Shown here: in pieces, positions 47,185-55,285 of the stretch
How the letters are laid out: each line of letters begins with the position of its first letter
Numbering within the stretch: the first letter of the stretch is position 1
From: Pelagovum pacificum
GTDB taxonomy: Bacteria > Pseudomonadota > Alphaproteobacteria > Rhodobacterales > Rhodobacteraceae
Length of the DNA stretch: 64,000 bases
Direction: 5' to 3'
Assembly: GCF_016134045.1 (NCBI RefSeq)
Contig: NZ_CP065915.1
Location: 3,719,001-3,783,000, forward strand
Notes under the pieces: model-generated
Database searches by the model: none
Told to the model about the DNA's origin: nothing
What the model saw: the letters and a program-made list of their open reading frames with translations, nothing else
Translations under genes and position numbers: made by a program

Positions 47185-47580
47185 ATGGGAATTCTTGCGA
47201 TCATCCTTGCCGCGATTGCCGGTTTCGCGGTCGGGGCGGTCTGGTACATGCAGCTGTCGAAGCCGTGGCTTGCCGCTGCGGAGATCGAATGCGACGAGAA
47301 TGGTAAGCCCGTCGGCGGTTTCAGCATCACGCCGTTCATCATCGGCTTCATCTGCATGCTCTGCGTCTCGGGCATGTTGCGCCATACGCTCGAGGCGTCC
47401 GATATCGAAGGCGTCTTGGCCAGCGCGGTGACGGGGTTCGGTGTGGGGCTGTTCTTCATCACACCTTGGGTCGCGATGAACTACGCCTACTCGAAGCGAA
47501 AACCGTTACTGACAGTGCTGGATGGCGGCTATTCCGTGATCGGGCCGACCGTCATGGGATTCGTGCTTGGCCTGTTCTGA
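47185..47580 (+). CDS. DUF1761 domain-containing membrane protein
   Basis: A 131-residue protein with four hydrophobic segments. GILAIILAAIAGFAVGAVWY and SKPWLAAAEIECDE near the start, and GLFFITPWVAMNYAYSKRKP, are typical of DUF1761. Function is unknown. It lies 84 bases after the EVE gene with its own AGAGGAGAA-type ribosome binding region. Confidence 0.85.
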   Translation: MGILAIILAAIAGFAVGAVWYMQLSKPWLAAAEIECDENGKPVGGFSITPFIIGFICMLCVSGMLRHTLEASDIEGVLASAVTGFGVGLFFITPWVAMNYAYSKRKPLLTVLDGGYSVIGPTVMGFVLGLF

Positions 47581-47759
47581 AGTACGGAGGGTTCCGGCCA
47601 TTGGTCGAAACCCTCCGCCTCACCCGCGTACACCCACACACGCGAAAGAAAGACCTGTCGGAGTTTCGACCATACTGGTCGTTCACGGGTTGTTCTAACG
47701 CGGATAACCCGACGAGGGCAAAGGCCGAACGCCGGGCATTTCGTTCAAATCCACAAGGC

Positions 47760-48101
47760 TCAGCCGTAGATGGATTCTTTTCCGAAGTGCTTCACCAGCA
47801 TGTAGTAGATAACGGCGCGAAACTTCTGCCGCTCCGACCGGCCGTAGGTTTCGATCACGGACTCGATAGCATCCATCAGGTCCGGTGAATTGGCGAGGCC
47901 AAGCTTGCGGACGAGGAAGTTCTTGCGGATCGTCTCCAGCTCCTCCTTGTCGCTGGCGGCGACAGTCGAGGCATCACGGTTGTAGATCGTCGGGCCGCAG
48001 CCGATGGTCACCTTCGTGAGCAGGTCCATGTCCGGCTCCATTCCGCACTTCGTGCGAAGATCCTCGGCATATTCCGCGATCAGATCGTCTCGTTTGCCCA
48101 T
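47760..48101 (-). CDS. DUF2853 family protein
   Basis: A 113-residue acidic, helical, cytoplasmic protein. LIAEYAEDLRTKCGMEPDMD, GCGPTIYNRDASTVAASD and AVIYYMLVKHFGKES are family-type segments. Function is unknown. The ATG at 48101 (MGKRDDLI) with GAGAGGGG upstream was preferred over a longer in-frame start. It is convergent with the DUF1761 gene; the 179 bases between them hold nothing recognisable. Confidence 0.85.
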   Translation of the reverse strand: MGKRDDLIAEYAEDLRTKCGMEPDMDLLTKVTIGCGPTIYNRDASTVAASDKEELETIRKNFLVRKLGLANSPDLMDAIESVIETYGRSERQKFRAVIYYMLVKHFGKESIYG

Positions 48102-48190
48102 GCCCCTCTCCCTCTCACCTGGTTCCGTGGACGCCCTGCGCGGGTCGCAGGCAGAGCCTAGCCAAGGGCTTGGCCCGGGCAAAGAAAAAA

Positions 48191-48211
48191 CCGGGCGGTG
48201 GGACCGCCCGG
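48191..48211 (-). terminator. Rho-independent terminator of the PRC-barrel gene
   Basis: On the minus strand a perfect 9-bp stem (CCGGGCGGT/ACCGCCCGG) with a 3-base loop is followed by TTTTTTCTTT. It lies 32 bases beyond the stop codon at 48243. It is textbook in form. Confidence 0.9.
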
Positions 48212-48242
48212 CTTCTTCCTCCCTCGGAAGGGAAATGTCGGC

Positions 48243-49106
48243 TTACATGAGTTCCGCGATCGGAACGTCATTCTCGATGCCTTCAACACCGGATTCGTCG
48301 AATTCCGGGTTTTCTTTCAGGCTCTCTTTTGTGGCGCCCGGCAGCATCAGGGACGTACCGCCATCGACCAGCTCGAAGTCTTCGAGCGGCAGGGCGACGG
48401 TGTATTCGCCGAGGCCGAGGAAACCACCGATGCCGATCACGGCTTCGACGCCTTCAGCCGGCTGGATCACGTAGTCGATCTCACCAACGCGCTCGTCGGC
48501 TTCGTTGCGAACGATGAGGCCAACGACGTCACCAACGGTCATTTCTTCGAAGCTGGTGAAGGTCGGCGCAACGGCTGCCATGTCGTCACCCGTCATGGTG
48601 TCGGTGCCCATCGCGGGATCGGTCGCGGCCATGTCACCGCCATCGGTCGCCATCGGGTCAGCAGCTTCGCCTTCGGCCATGTCGGTTTCGGCACCGTCTT
48701 CAGCCATCGGCTCGGCAGTTGCGTCGCCTTCGGCCATGTCGGTGTCATCACCTTCGGGGGCCATGGCATCTTCGCCTTCGGCCATCTCGGTGTCGTCACC
48801 TTCGGCAGCCATGGCGTCTTCGCCTTCGGCCATCTCGGTGTCGTCACCTTCGGCAGCCATGGCGTCTTCGCCTTCGGCCATCTCGGTGTCATCACCTTCG
48901 GCAGCCATGGCGTCTTCGCCTTCGGCCATCTCAGTGTCTTCACCTTCAGCGGCCATGGCGTCTTCGCCTTCAGCCATCTGGGTGTCCATCTCGGCTTCGG
49001 CGGCGGGCGCTTCGGCTTCGGTATCCGTCTCGGCATCCTGCGCGTAACCGGACGTTGCCAGAAGCGCGGCGGTTGCGGCGGAAATCATGAGGGTCTTGTA
49101 GGTCAT
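48243..49106 (-). CDS. Exported acidic repeat protein with PRC-barrel domain
   Basis: A 287-residue protein. A Sec signal peptide (MTYKTLMISAATAALLATSG, cleaved near YAQ-DAE) is followed by about 130 residues of Glu/Asp/Ala/Met-rich repeats with period 16 (AMAAEGDDTEMAEGED), then a C-terminal PRC-barrel (EEMTVGDVVGLIVRNEADER, VIGIGGFLGLGEYTVALP). The barrel suggests a periplasmic scaffold or metal/ligand-binding role; the linker would be strongly negative. GGAGGAAGG lies before the ATG. The repeats are also near-identical at DNA level. Confidence 0.88.
   Translation of the reverse strand: MTYKTLMISAATAALLATSGYAQDAETDTEAEAPAAEAEMDTQMAEGEDAMAAEGEDTEMAEGEDAMAAEGDDTEMAEGEDAMAAEGDDTEMAEGEDAMAAEGDDTEMAEGEDAMAPEGDDTDMAEGDATAEPMAEDGAETDMAEGEAADPMATDGGDMAATDPAMGTDTMTGDDMAAVAPTFTSFEEMTVGDVVGLIVRNEADERVGEIDYVIQPAEGVEAVIGIGGFLGLGEYTVALPLEDFELVDGGTSLMLPGATKESLKENPEFDESGVEGIENDVPIAELM
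48712..48999 (-). repeat. 48-bp coding minisatellite, six tandem units
   Basis: Units start near 48712, 48760, 48808, 48856, 48904 and 48952, each 48 bp (16 codons). The third and fourth units differ from each other by a single base, while the first and last are more diverged. Being in phase with the codons, unit gain or loss would keep the reading frame. Weaker repeat remnants continue toward 48664. Confidence 0.93.
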
Positions 49107-49426
49107 TGGTACCTTCCTCCATCGTATTGCGATTGCTCAAACAAGACGCGACTCCGTGATTCCGTTCCGAAGAGGACAGCGAGTTGCCGTTAGGACAGGC
49201 GGATTTCCGCCACTCGATCCATTATTACTCAGTAAATACAGGGGTTTGTCGCGTTGGCCAAAGATGGCCGCCGCCGGGCGGACCAGTTGAAATCGAATTG
49301 GAGCCACCGGACCTGCCTCGCGCAGACAGGGCATTCCGTGGCCGTTCGCGACTGACACGCACAAAGAAGAGGGCCCCCGCCGGGACGAGCGGGGGCCTTC
49401 GAACTCTGTCGCGACGATCCGAGAGA
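49107..49426. other. Intergenic region between PRC-barrel gene and ahcY
   Basis: This 320-bp stretch carries the upstream region of the PRC-barrel gene, including its ribosome binding site GGAGGAAGG at about 49111-49119 (minus strand), and the ahcY terminator near 49372-49397. Short open frames cross it but none has a ribosome binding site or recognisable protein. I see no RNA gene or repeat here. Confidence 0.6.
49372..49397 (-). terminator. Terminator downstream of ahcY
   Basis: Nine-bp arms GGCCCCCGC/GCGGGGGCC with an 8-base loop, extendable with A-T and G-T pairs. On the minus strand it is followed by TCTTCTTTGT. It lies 30 bases after the ahcY stop. Confidence 0.75.
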
Positions 49427-50818
49427 TCAGTAGCGGTAGTGATCCGACTTGAACGGACCTTCCGGCGTCACGCCGATATAGGAGGCCTGCTCGCCGCTGA
49501 GCTTCGTCAGCTTCGCGCCGATCTTGGCGAGGTGCAGCATGGCGACCTTCTCATCGAGGTGCTTGGGCAGGATGTAGACCTTGTTCTCGTACTGGTCGCC
49601 CTTGGTGAACAGCTCGATCTGCGCCAGCACCTGGTTGGTGAAGGAGGCCGACATCACGAAGGACGGGTGGCCCGTGGCGTTGCCGAGGTTCAGCAGGCGG
49701 CCTTCGGAGAGCAGGATGATGCGATGCCCGGACGGCATCTCGATCATGTCCACCTGTTCCTTGATGTTGGTCCACTTGTGGTTCTTCAGGCTGGCGACCT
49801 GAATCTCGTTGTCGAAGTGGCCGATGTTGCCGACGATCGCCATGTCCTTCATCTCGCGCATGTGCTCGATGCGGATGACGTCCTTGTTGCCGGTCGTCGT
49901 AATGAAGATGTCGGCGCTGTCGATCACGTCTTCCAGAGTCACGACCTCGAACCCGTCCATCGCGGCCTGGAGCGCGCAGATCGGGTCGACCTCCGTCACC
50001 TTGACCCGGGCGCCCGCGCCCTGAAGCGAAGCGGCGGAGCCCTTGCCGACGTCGCCATAGCCGCAGACGACGGCGACCTTGCCGGCCATCATGGTGTCGG
50101 TCGCGCGGCGGATGCCGTCGACGAGGCTTTCCTTGCAGCCGTACTTGTTGTCGAACTTCGACTTGGTGACCGAGTCGTTGACGTTGATCGCCGGGAACGG
50201 CAGCTGACCCTGCTTCACCAGCTCGTAGAGACGATGCACGCCGGTCGTCGTCTCTTCGGACACGCCCTGGATCATGTCGCGCTGGCGGGTGAACCAGCCG
50301 GGGTTCGCGTCCATCCGCTTGCGGATCTGGGCGAACAGCGCCTCTTCCTCTTCGGAGTGCGGCGTGGCGATCAGGTCCGTCTCGCCCGCTTCGACGCGCG
50401 CGCCCATCAGGATGTAGAGCGTCGCGTCCCCGCCATCGTCGAGGATCATGTTCGCGCCTTCGGGGAAGTCGAAGATCTTGTCGGCATAGTCCCAGTATTC
50501 CGGCAGCGTCTCGCCCTTGATGGCGAAGACCGGAACGCCGGCTTCGGCGATCGCGGCGGCGGCATGGTCCTGGGTGGAGAAGATGTTGCAGGAGGCCCAG
50601 CGCACATCGGCGCCCAGCGCGACCAGCGTCTCGATCAGGACGGCGGTCTGGATCGTCATGTGGAGCGAGCCCGCGATCCGTGCGCCGGTCAGCGGCTTGC
50701 TCTCACCAAATTCCTCGCGCAGCGCCATGAGGCCCGGCATCTCGGTTTCGGCGATGTCGAGTTCCTTGCGGCCGTATCCGGCCAGCGCGATATCCTTGAC
50801 GATGTAGTCCTTGGCCAT
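49427..50818 (-). CDS. ahcY: Adenosylhomocysteinase (S-adenosylhomocysteine hydrolase)
   Basis: A 463-residue NAD-dependent enzyme splitting S-adenosylhomocysteine to adenosine and homocysteine in the methyl cycle. [48 protein letters not shown] with the NAD-lock Lys and Asn, [10 protein letters not shown] (NAD fold), and the C-terminal KSDHYRY are all intact. AGGGGAG precedes the ATG. No SAH riboswitch structure was recognised in the 98-bp upstream gap. Confidence 0.98.
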   Translation of the reverse strand: MAKDYIVKDIALAGYGRKELDIAETEMPGLMALREEFGESKPLTGARIAGSLHMTIQTAVLIETLVALGADVRWASCNIFSTQDHAAAAIAEAGVPVFAIKGETLPEYWDYADKIFDFPEGANMILDDGGDATLYILMGARVEAGETDLIATPHSEEEEALFAQIRKRMDANPGWFTRQRDMIQGVSEETTTGVHRLYELVKQGQLPFPAINVNDSVTKSKFDNKYGCKESLVDGIRRATDTMMAGKVAVVCGYGDVGKGSAASLQGAGARVKVTEVDPICALQAAMDGFEVVTLEDVIDSADIFITTTGNKDVIRIEHMREMKDMAIVGNIGHFDNEIQVASLKNHKWTNIKEQVDMIEMPSGHRIILLSEGRLLNLGNATGHPSFVMSASFTNQVLAQIELFTKGDQYENKVYILPKHLDEKVAMLHLAKIGAKLTKLSGEQASYIGVTPEGPFKSDHYRY

Positions 50819-50916
50819 GCTTTGGCTCCCCTGCGATCCCGTGTTGCAAGCGACTTAGCAGGATGCAGGTGACTGAACAACGATCGCCGGGCGGACACGC
50901 GACCGGTTACATGCCG

Positions 50917-51222
50917 TCAGCTTTCGACTTCGGCGGGGGTAAAGGCGCGCTCTCCGAGGTCGAGCCAGGTGCTCCCCGCGGCCATCACGCAGGACCATCC
51001 GTTCGGGTATGTCTTGAGGATCGTCCAGGTCTGGCCGTCCTCGGTCCGGAAGATCTCGAAGATGCTGTCGTTGCCGTGCAGGCCGGTCCCGACAAGCTGC
51101 TCTTCGTAGTTTTCTCCAAGGATAGTGACCATCTTTTCCCGCTCGAGGCAGGTGGTCTGCGCCAGCGCGGGGGCTGCGCCGAGAAGTGCCGTCGTCGCGG
51201 TAGTGAGGAAACGTATCGCCAT
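50917..51222 (-). CDS. Small exported protein of unknown function
   Basis: A 101-residue protein with a Sec signal peptide (MAIRFLTTATTALLGAAPALAQ) and a small mature domain with two cysteines (TTCLEREKMVTILGENYEEQ and TYPNGWSCVMAAGSTWLDLG) that may form a disulfide in the periplasm. The ATG at 51222 has GAGGGAGA upstream. No family assigned. It is divergent from the glycosyltransferase gene. Confidence 0.75.
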   Translation of the reverse strand: MAIRFLTTATTALLGAAPALAQTTCLEREKMVTILGENYEEQLVGTGLHGNDSIFEIFRTEDGQTWTILKTYPNGWSCVMAAGSTWLDLGERAFTPAEVES

Positions 51223-51428
51223 GTTCAGTCTCCCTCGACTGATGCGGCCCAAGGGGTCGCGCTACTCGGGCCCTCCCTTGGGCCTCGAGTAGAACCCGGG
51301 ACTGGCTCTCGCAGGCGCGTTGGAATATCCGGAAGTGCCCGCGATCTTGAACTCCGCGGCGAACTGAGTGGTTTTTACGCGGCTTTGCCTGTTGCCTGTG
51401 CGGGTCGCGAGCGGAAACGGGTCCCGGC

Positions 51429-52532
51429 ATGGTCGTTCACCAACTGAAATTGCCGGGACTGTCGCTACCGGAGGGCATCGCAACGCGGCGCGACAGCCCG
51501 GTGCCCGCGGAGTTGCGGGACGAGGAGTACCACGCCCGCTATGACGGGCGGACGCTGCTTTACGATTGCTTCCACGATCCGGCGCGCGGCGGCTTCGTCA
51601 TCACCGCGCCCGCGTTCCGCAATCTCTGGCCGCTCTTTCGGGAGGGCCTGCGCCTCGACGGGAAACGCACGAAGGTCCTGCGCCGGGCATTCGGCCGGTC
51701 GGAGCGGCTCTTCATCAAGGGCGCTGAAACTGCGACCCTGACCTGGGAGCATGAGGGGCAGATCCATCCGATCCCCACTCGCGCCGGCATTGCGCCGGAT
51801 TTCCGTGACGGGCGGCTCATCACCGCGATCAGCCGTGACAACGAGCTCGACTGGATTGCGGAATGGTGCCGCTTTCATGCGCGGCGGCATGGCGCGACGG
51901 GGGCGGTGCTGTTCGACAACGGGTCGACCACGTACGGACCGTCGGACCTTGCCGAGGTCCTTCGCATGACCCCCGGGTTTCGCGCTTCCGCCGTGGTGAG
52001 CGTGCCGTTTCCATATGGATACAAGCTCATCACGCCGGAAAAGGCATATCGCCTCCAGTTCCTGCAGACGGCGGTGATGAACCTCGTCCGCAACGACATG
52101 GCGTCGGAAGCGGACGCGGTGCTGAGTTGCGACATCGACGAGCTTGTCATGGGGCCGGCGGGCGCGTCCGTGTTCGATGCGGCGCACAACTGGACGGGCG
52201 GGCTGCGCATTCCGGGGCGGTGGGTCTATCCCGACCCGGACCAGCCGAAACCCTGTTCGCAGCACCTTCACCTCAACCGACCGGATCCGGATCGCGACTG
52301 CCCGACAAAGTGGTGCGCCCGACCGAAAGGGTGGCTCAGCGCCTTCGGCGGATGGAACGTGCATTACTACGGGGGCAGCCTCAGCACGCTCGCGCCGATC
52401 TCCGATGTCTTCTCTCTCGCGCATTGCGCGGGGACGACAACCGCGTGGAAAGACCGGAGCCCGCGTTTCGACATCCCCGAACGGCTGGTCCGCGATCCTG
52501 ACCTTGCGGTCGCCATGGAAGATGCGGACTGA
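51429..52532 (+). CDS. Glycosyltransferase family 92/family 2-like protein
   Basis: A 367-residue GT-A-type protein. ISRDNELDWIAEWCRFHARR and GATGAVLFDNGSTTYG give the typical Glu-Trp ... His ... Asp-Asn pattern of GT92/DUF23-like transferases. LSCDIDELVMG is the metal-binding Asp-x-Asp equivalent. There is no membrane span, so it probably acts in the cytoplasm. The acceptor is unknown. It is monocistronic or paired with the HD hydrolase 63 bases downstream. Confidence 0.82.
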   Translation: MVVHQLKLPGLSLPEGIATRRDSPVPAELRDEEYHARYDGRTLLYDCFHDPARGGFVITAPAFRNLWPLFREGLRLDGKRTKVLRRAFGRSERLFIKGAETATLTWEHEGQIHPIPTRAGIAPDFRDGRLITAISRDNELDWIAEWCRFHARRHGATGAVLFDNGSTTYGPSDLAEVLRMTPGFRASAVVSVPFPYGYKLITPEKAYRLQFLQTAVMNLVRNDMASEADAVLSCDIDELVMGPAGASVFDAAHNWTGGLRIPGRWVYPDPDQPKPCSQHLHLNRPDPDRDCPTKWCARPKGWLSAFGGWNVHYYGGSLSTLAPISDVFSLAHCAGTTTAWKDRSPRFDIPERLVRDPDLAVAMEDAD

Positions 52533-52595
52533 GCGCCGATTGCCTCCGCCGCGGCGGCTTGGGTAGAGAGAAGCGACACCAGACGGAGCGCCCCG

Positions 52596-53201
52596 ATGCC
52601 ACGGTCCCAGACGAAACCCGCCCGCGCCTGGCAGCGGATGCTGTCGGGACGGAGGCTCGACCTGCTCGACCCGACCCCGATGGATATCGAGATCGAGGAC
52701 ATCGCCCATGGCCTTGCCTTCGTGGCGCGATGGAACGGGCAGACGATGGGCGACTATGCCTACTCCGTGGCCGAGCATTCGCTGCTGGTGGAAGAAATCT
52801 TCGCCCGCCAGAACCCGAAGACGGAGCCGCGCTGGCGGCTTGCCGCCCTGCTGCACGATGCACCGGAATACGTGATCGGCGACATGATCTCTCCGGTGAA
52901 GGCGGCGGTGGGGCCAAGCTACGGCGCGCTGGACGACCGGCTGATGGCGGCGATCCATCTGCGGTTCGGCTTGCCGGCGCAGGTGCCGGTGCAGGTGAAG
53001 AAGCAGATCAAGAAGGCGGACAAGGTTTCCGCCTGGATGGAGGCGACCCGGATCGCAGGTTTTTCGGAGGCGGAAGCGACCCGCTTCTTCGGGCGGCCGG
53101 ACGGTGAGCTGATCGAGATCTGCGAAATCAGGCTGCGGCCACCGATCGAGGCGCGGCGCGATTACACCGCGCGGCACGAGGCACTTCTCGCACTGCTCTA
53201 G
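52596..53201 (+). CDS. HD-domain phosphohydrolase (YfbR-like)
   Basis: A 201-residue metal-dependent HD hydrolase. SVAEHSLLVEEIF supplies the first His, AALLHDAPEYVIGDM is the His-Asp pair with Glu, and QIKKADKVSAWMEA gives the distal Asp. The pattern resembles 5'-nucleotidases of the YfbR type and related proteins acting on nucleotides. It is 63 bases after the GT92-like gene. Confidence 0.88.
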   Translation: MPRSQTKPARAWQRMLSGRRLDLLDPTPMDIEIEDIAHGLAFVARWNGQTMGDYAYSVAEHSLLVEEIFARQNPKTEPRWRLAALLHDAPEYVIGDMISPVKAAVGPSYGALDDRLMAAIHLRFGLPAQVPVQVKKQIKKADKVSAWMEATRIAGFSEAEATRFFGRPDGELIEICEIRLRPPIEARRDYTARHEALLALL

Positions 53202-53215
53202 CGGACGGATACAAG

Positions 53216-53280
53216 AAAGCCGCCCGACCTGCCGGTCGCATCACAGTCGTGGACGAACGGAAGGAATTACGGGCGGCTTT
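53216..53280. terminator. Perfect 11-bp inverted repeat with structured loop, possible bidirectional terminator
   Basis: AAAGCCGCCCG (53216-53226) pairs with CGGGCGGCTTT (53270-53280) across 43 bases, and an inner GACC/GGTC stem lies in the loop. Because each arm ends in A or T runs, it could terminate both the HD hydrolase transcript (plus) and the short-ORF transcript (minus). The long loop is atypical. It lies in the otherwise empty gap 53202-53357. Confidence 0.45.
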
Positions 53281-53357
53281 GTCTGCTCTGCCGGATCGGC
53301 GTCGCAGTCGTCAGGGGTCTTATGTTCGGTTCTACTGAAAGGTTCTATGGGAGGACC

Positions 53358-53504
53358 TCAGCGGTAGATCGAAGTCGTCGTCGCCTTGGTGATCCAGCGG
53401 ATCGCGGCATAGTCGCGGAAGCGCTGGCGGGTGCTGGTTTCACGGACGGGCAGAGCGTCCGAGCGGGCGGCGATGTTGAAAGTGTCGGCGTAGATTGCGA
53501 GCAT
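53358..53504 (-). CDS. Small protein of unknown function, 48 residues
   Basis: A 48-residue ORF starting MLAIYADTFNIAARSD and ending with an Arg/Thr-rich tail (RFRDYAAIRWITKATTTSIY). AAAGGAG lies 7 bases before the ATG, a strong ribosome binding site. It is the second of two short ORFs in tandem; both start with a Met-Leu ... Ile ... Ala-Asp pattern, suggesting a related pair. There is no signal peptide or membrane span. Function unknown. Confidence 0.55.
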   Translation of the reverse strand: MLAIYADTFNIAARSDALPVRETSTRQRFRDYAAIRWITKATTTSIYR

Positions 53505-53542
53505 TGGAAGGCTCCTTTCGAGGGTCAGTGTGTGGCCGCGTC

Positions 53543-53701
53543 TCACCAGAGATCGCGGAAGGCGTTGAACCGGTGGCCCCGGTTGCCGCGACGGCTTTCC
53601 GGGACGAAACGGTCGGACCAGTCGTCACGCTGTCCGGGGATGTCTTTTCCGTGACGTGTCCGGGTTGCGTTCATCAGGGCATCTGCAAGTATCGTAAGCA
53701 T
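53543..53701 (-). CDS. Small protein of unknown function, 52 residues
   Basis: A 52-residue ORF starting MLTILADALMNATRTRHGKD, then a basic, aromatic tail (DDWSDRFVPESRRGNRGHRF). GGAGG lies 5 bases before the ATG. It is first in a short tandem with the 48-residue ORF and divergent from the LysR gene. It is strongly basic and likely soluble. Function unknown; it is easily missed by minimum-length gene calling. Confidence 0.5.
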   Translation of the reverse strand: MLTILADALMNATRTRHGKDIPGQRDDWSDRFVPESRRGNRGHRFNAFRDLW

Positions 53702-53728
53702 CGTGGCCTCCTTCAGGCTTGCGTCGAT

Positions 53729-53744
53729 GCCATAGTTCTATGGC
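53729..53744. promoter_or_regulatory. Perfect palindrome between short-ORF pair and LysR gene
   Basis: GCCATAG-TT-CTATGGC has perfect 7-bp arms and a 2-base centre. It lies in the 99-bp divergent gap, 28 bases from the start of the short-ORF pair. It may be an operator for the LysR protein or another dimeric regulator; it does not itself show the T-N11-A form clearly. Confidence 0.4.
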
Positions 53745-53800
53745 CCGGCGCCCCACATAACGAGTCAGGAAGACTTCGGTAGTGTAAGAACGACTAACAG

Positions 53801-54679
53801 ATGGACTGGCGCGACATCCCTTCGCTTTCGGCGCTTCGCGCGTTCGAAGCCGCAGCCCGGCTCGGCAGCTTTTCCGGCGCCGCGCGGGAGCTGAACGTGA
53901 CGCACGCCGCCATTGCCCAGCATGTCCGGTCGCTCGAGGATCACTTCGGCGTCCAGTTGATGACCCGGCAGGGCAAGGCGATGGCCGTGACGGTCGAGGG
54001 ACAGGGGCTCTCCCGCGCGCTGACCGAGGCCTTCGCGCTGGTCGAATCCGCGACGCGGGATCTTCTGGGACAGGGCGCGAACCGGGCTTTGCGAGTCGCG
54101 CTCACGCCATCGTTCGCCGCGAACTGGCTGATGCCGCGCATCGGACGGTTCTGGGTGGAGCATCCCGAGGTCGCGCTCGAACTGATCCCCAGCAACGACC
54201 TCGTCGATCTGCGGGCCGACGGCATGGACCTCGCCATCCGCTACGGGCGCGGCGGCTGGCCGGGCGTCGATATAGAGCAACTCGTTCCCGCAGGGCATGT
54301 CGCCGTCGGTGCGACTGCCAAGTATTCCGACCGGATCGGCTCCAGCTTTGCCGAACTCAGCGGTGAAACGTGGATCGTCGATTACATGGGCCGCGAGGAA
54401 GAGCTTTGGGCCGCCGAAAGCGGGATCGACTTCGAGAAGGAGAAAGTGCGCGCCTTCGACACCGCCGAACTGGCGCGCGAAGCGGCGAAAGCCGGGATCG
54501 GCGTCGCACTTCTGCCGCTGCCGATCGTGGTCGAGGAAGTCGTCGCCGGTCGGCTCGTGATCCTCACGCGGCAGATCGACTCCGACGTCTCCTACAGCAT
54601 CCTGACGCGACCGGGCACCGTTTCACCGGCGCGGGACATCTTCATCCGCTGGCTGCGGAGCGAAGCGAAAAAGGGTTAG
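53801..54679 (+). CDS. LysR-family transcriptional regulator (GcvA-like)
   Basis: A 292-residue regulator with N-terminal winged helix-turn-helix (LSALRAFEAAARLGSFSGAA, then LNVTHAAIAQHVRSLEDHFG) and a periplasmic-binding-like effector domain. SLSALRAFEAAARLGSFSGAA-type starts are typical of the GcvA/AmpR branch. It is divergent from the two short ORFs and convergent with regA; the stop codons overlap (TAG at 54677-54679, regA TAA at 54676-54678). Confidence 0.93.
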   Translation: MDWRDIPSLSALRAFEAAARLGSFSGAARELNVTHAAIAQHVRSLEDHFGVQLMTRQGKAMAVTVEGQGLSRALTEAFALVESATRDLLGQGANRALRVALTPSFAANWLMPRIGRFWVEHPEVALELIPSNDLVDLRADGMDLAIRYGRGGWPGVDIEQLVPAGHVAVGATAKYSDRIGSSFAELSGETWIVDYMGREEELWAAESGIDFEKEKVRAFDTAELAREAAKAGIGVALLPLPIVVEEVVAGRLVILTRQIDSDVSYSILTRPGTVSPARDIFIRWLRSEAKKG

Positions 54680-55227
54680 CGGGGCGACCGCTTGGCGAGG
54701 ATGCGCTGCAGCGTGCGGCGGTGCATGTTCAGCCGGCGGGCTGTCTCGCTCACGTTGCGGTCGCAAAGCTCGTAGACCCGCTGGATATGCTCCCAGCGGA
54801 CGCGGTCGGCGCTCATCGGGTTTTCCGGCGGCGGCGGCAGCGCGTCGGACCGGGCGAGCAGGGCGTTCGTGACGTCCGTCGCATCGGCGGGCTTGGACAG
54901 ATAGTCGGTCGCACCGAGCTTCACGGCGGCGACCGCGGTCGCAATGGCGCCGTAGCCGGTCAGCACGACGATGCGGGAGTCGGGGCGACGTTCGCGCAGC
55001 ACTTCCACCACGTCGAGGCCGTTGCCGTCCTCCAGCCGGAGGTCGATCACCGCATAGGCGGGCGGACGGGCGGTCGCGATGGCTTTGCCCGCGGCGACGG
55101 ATTCCGCCATCTCGACGGAGAAGCCGCGTTTCTCCATCGCCTTGGCCAGGCGGCGGAGAAATGCTTCGTCATCGTCGACCAGCAGCAGCGACGGGTCGTC
55201 GCCCAGATCCAGTTCGTCCTTGCTCAC
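54676..55227 (-). CDS. regA: Redox response regulator RegA (PrrA/ActR)
   Basis: A 183-residue response regulator: receiver domain with phospho-acceptor Asp62 (VIDLRLEDG) and Lys in LSKPAD, a proline linker (LPPPPENP), and a C-terminal Fis-type helix-turn-helix (VSETARRLNMHRRTLQRILA). It activates respiration and photosynthesis genes when phosphorylated by RegB. The GTG at 55227 has AAAGGA 7 bases upstream; a TTG one codon earlier is less well spaced. It lies after senC with regB divergent. Confidence 0.96.
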   Translation of the reverse strand: MSKDELDLGDDPSLLLVDDDEAFLRRLAKAMEKRGFSVEMAESVAAGKAIATARPPAYAVIDLRLEDGNGLDVVEVLRERRPDSRIVVLTGYGAIATAVAAVKLGATDYLSKPADATDVTNALLARSDALPPPPENPMSADRVRWEHIQRVYELCDRNVSETARRLNMHRRTLQRILAKRSPR

Positions 55228-55285
55228 CAACGGGTCCTTTGTCCGTTAAGGTTGTCGTTCGTCGTAACCGTCTGGCCGGATTGCG

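Noticed and set aside
47581..47759. A GTTCAAATCC stretch resembling a tRNA T-loop
   Set aside because: No acceptor, D or anticodon stems could be paired around it.
50819..50916. Possible SAH riboswitch ahead of ahcY
   Set aside because: The conserved SAH riboswitch core sequence and pairing were not found in the 98-bp upstream region.
53358..53504. Assignment of the 48-residue ORF to the DUF1127 family
   Set aside because: It is short and Arg-rich with a similar size, but the diagnostic Leu-x-Asp-Ile-Gly core is missing.
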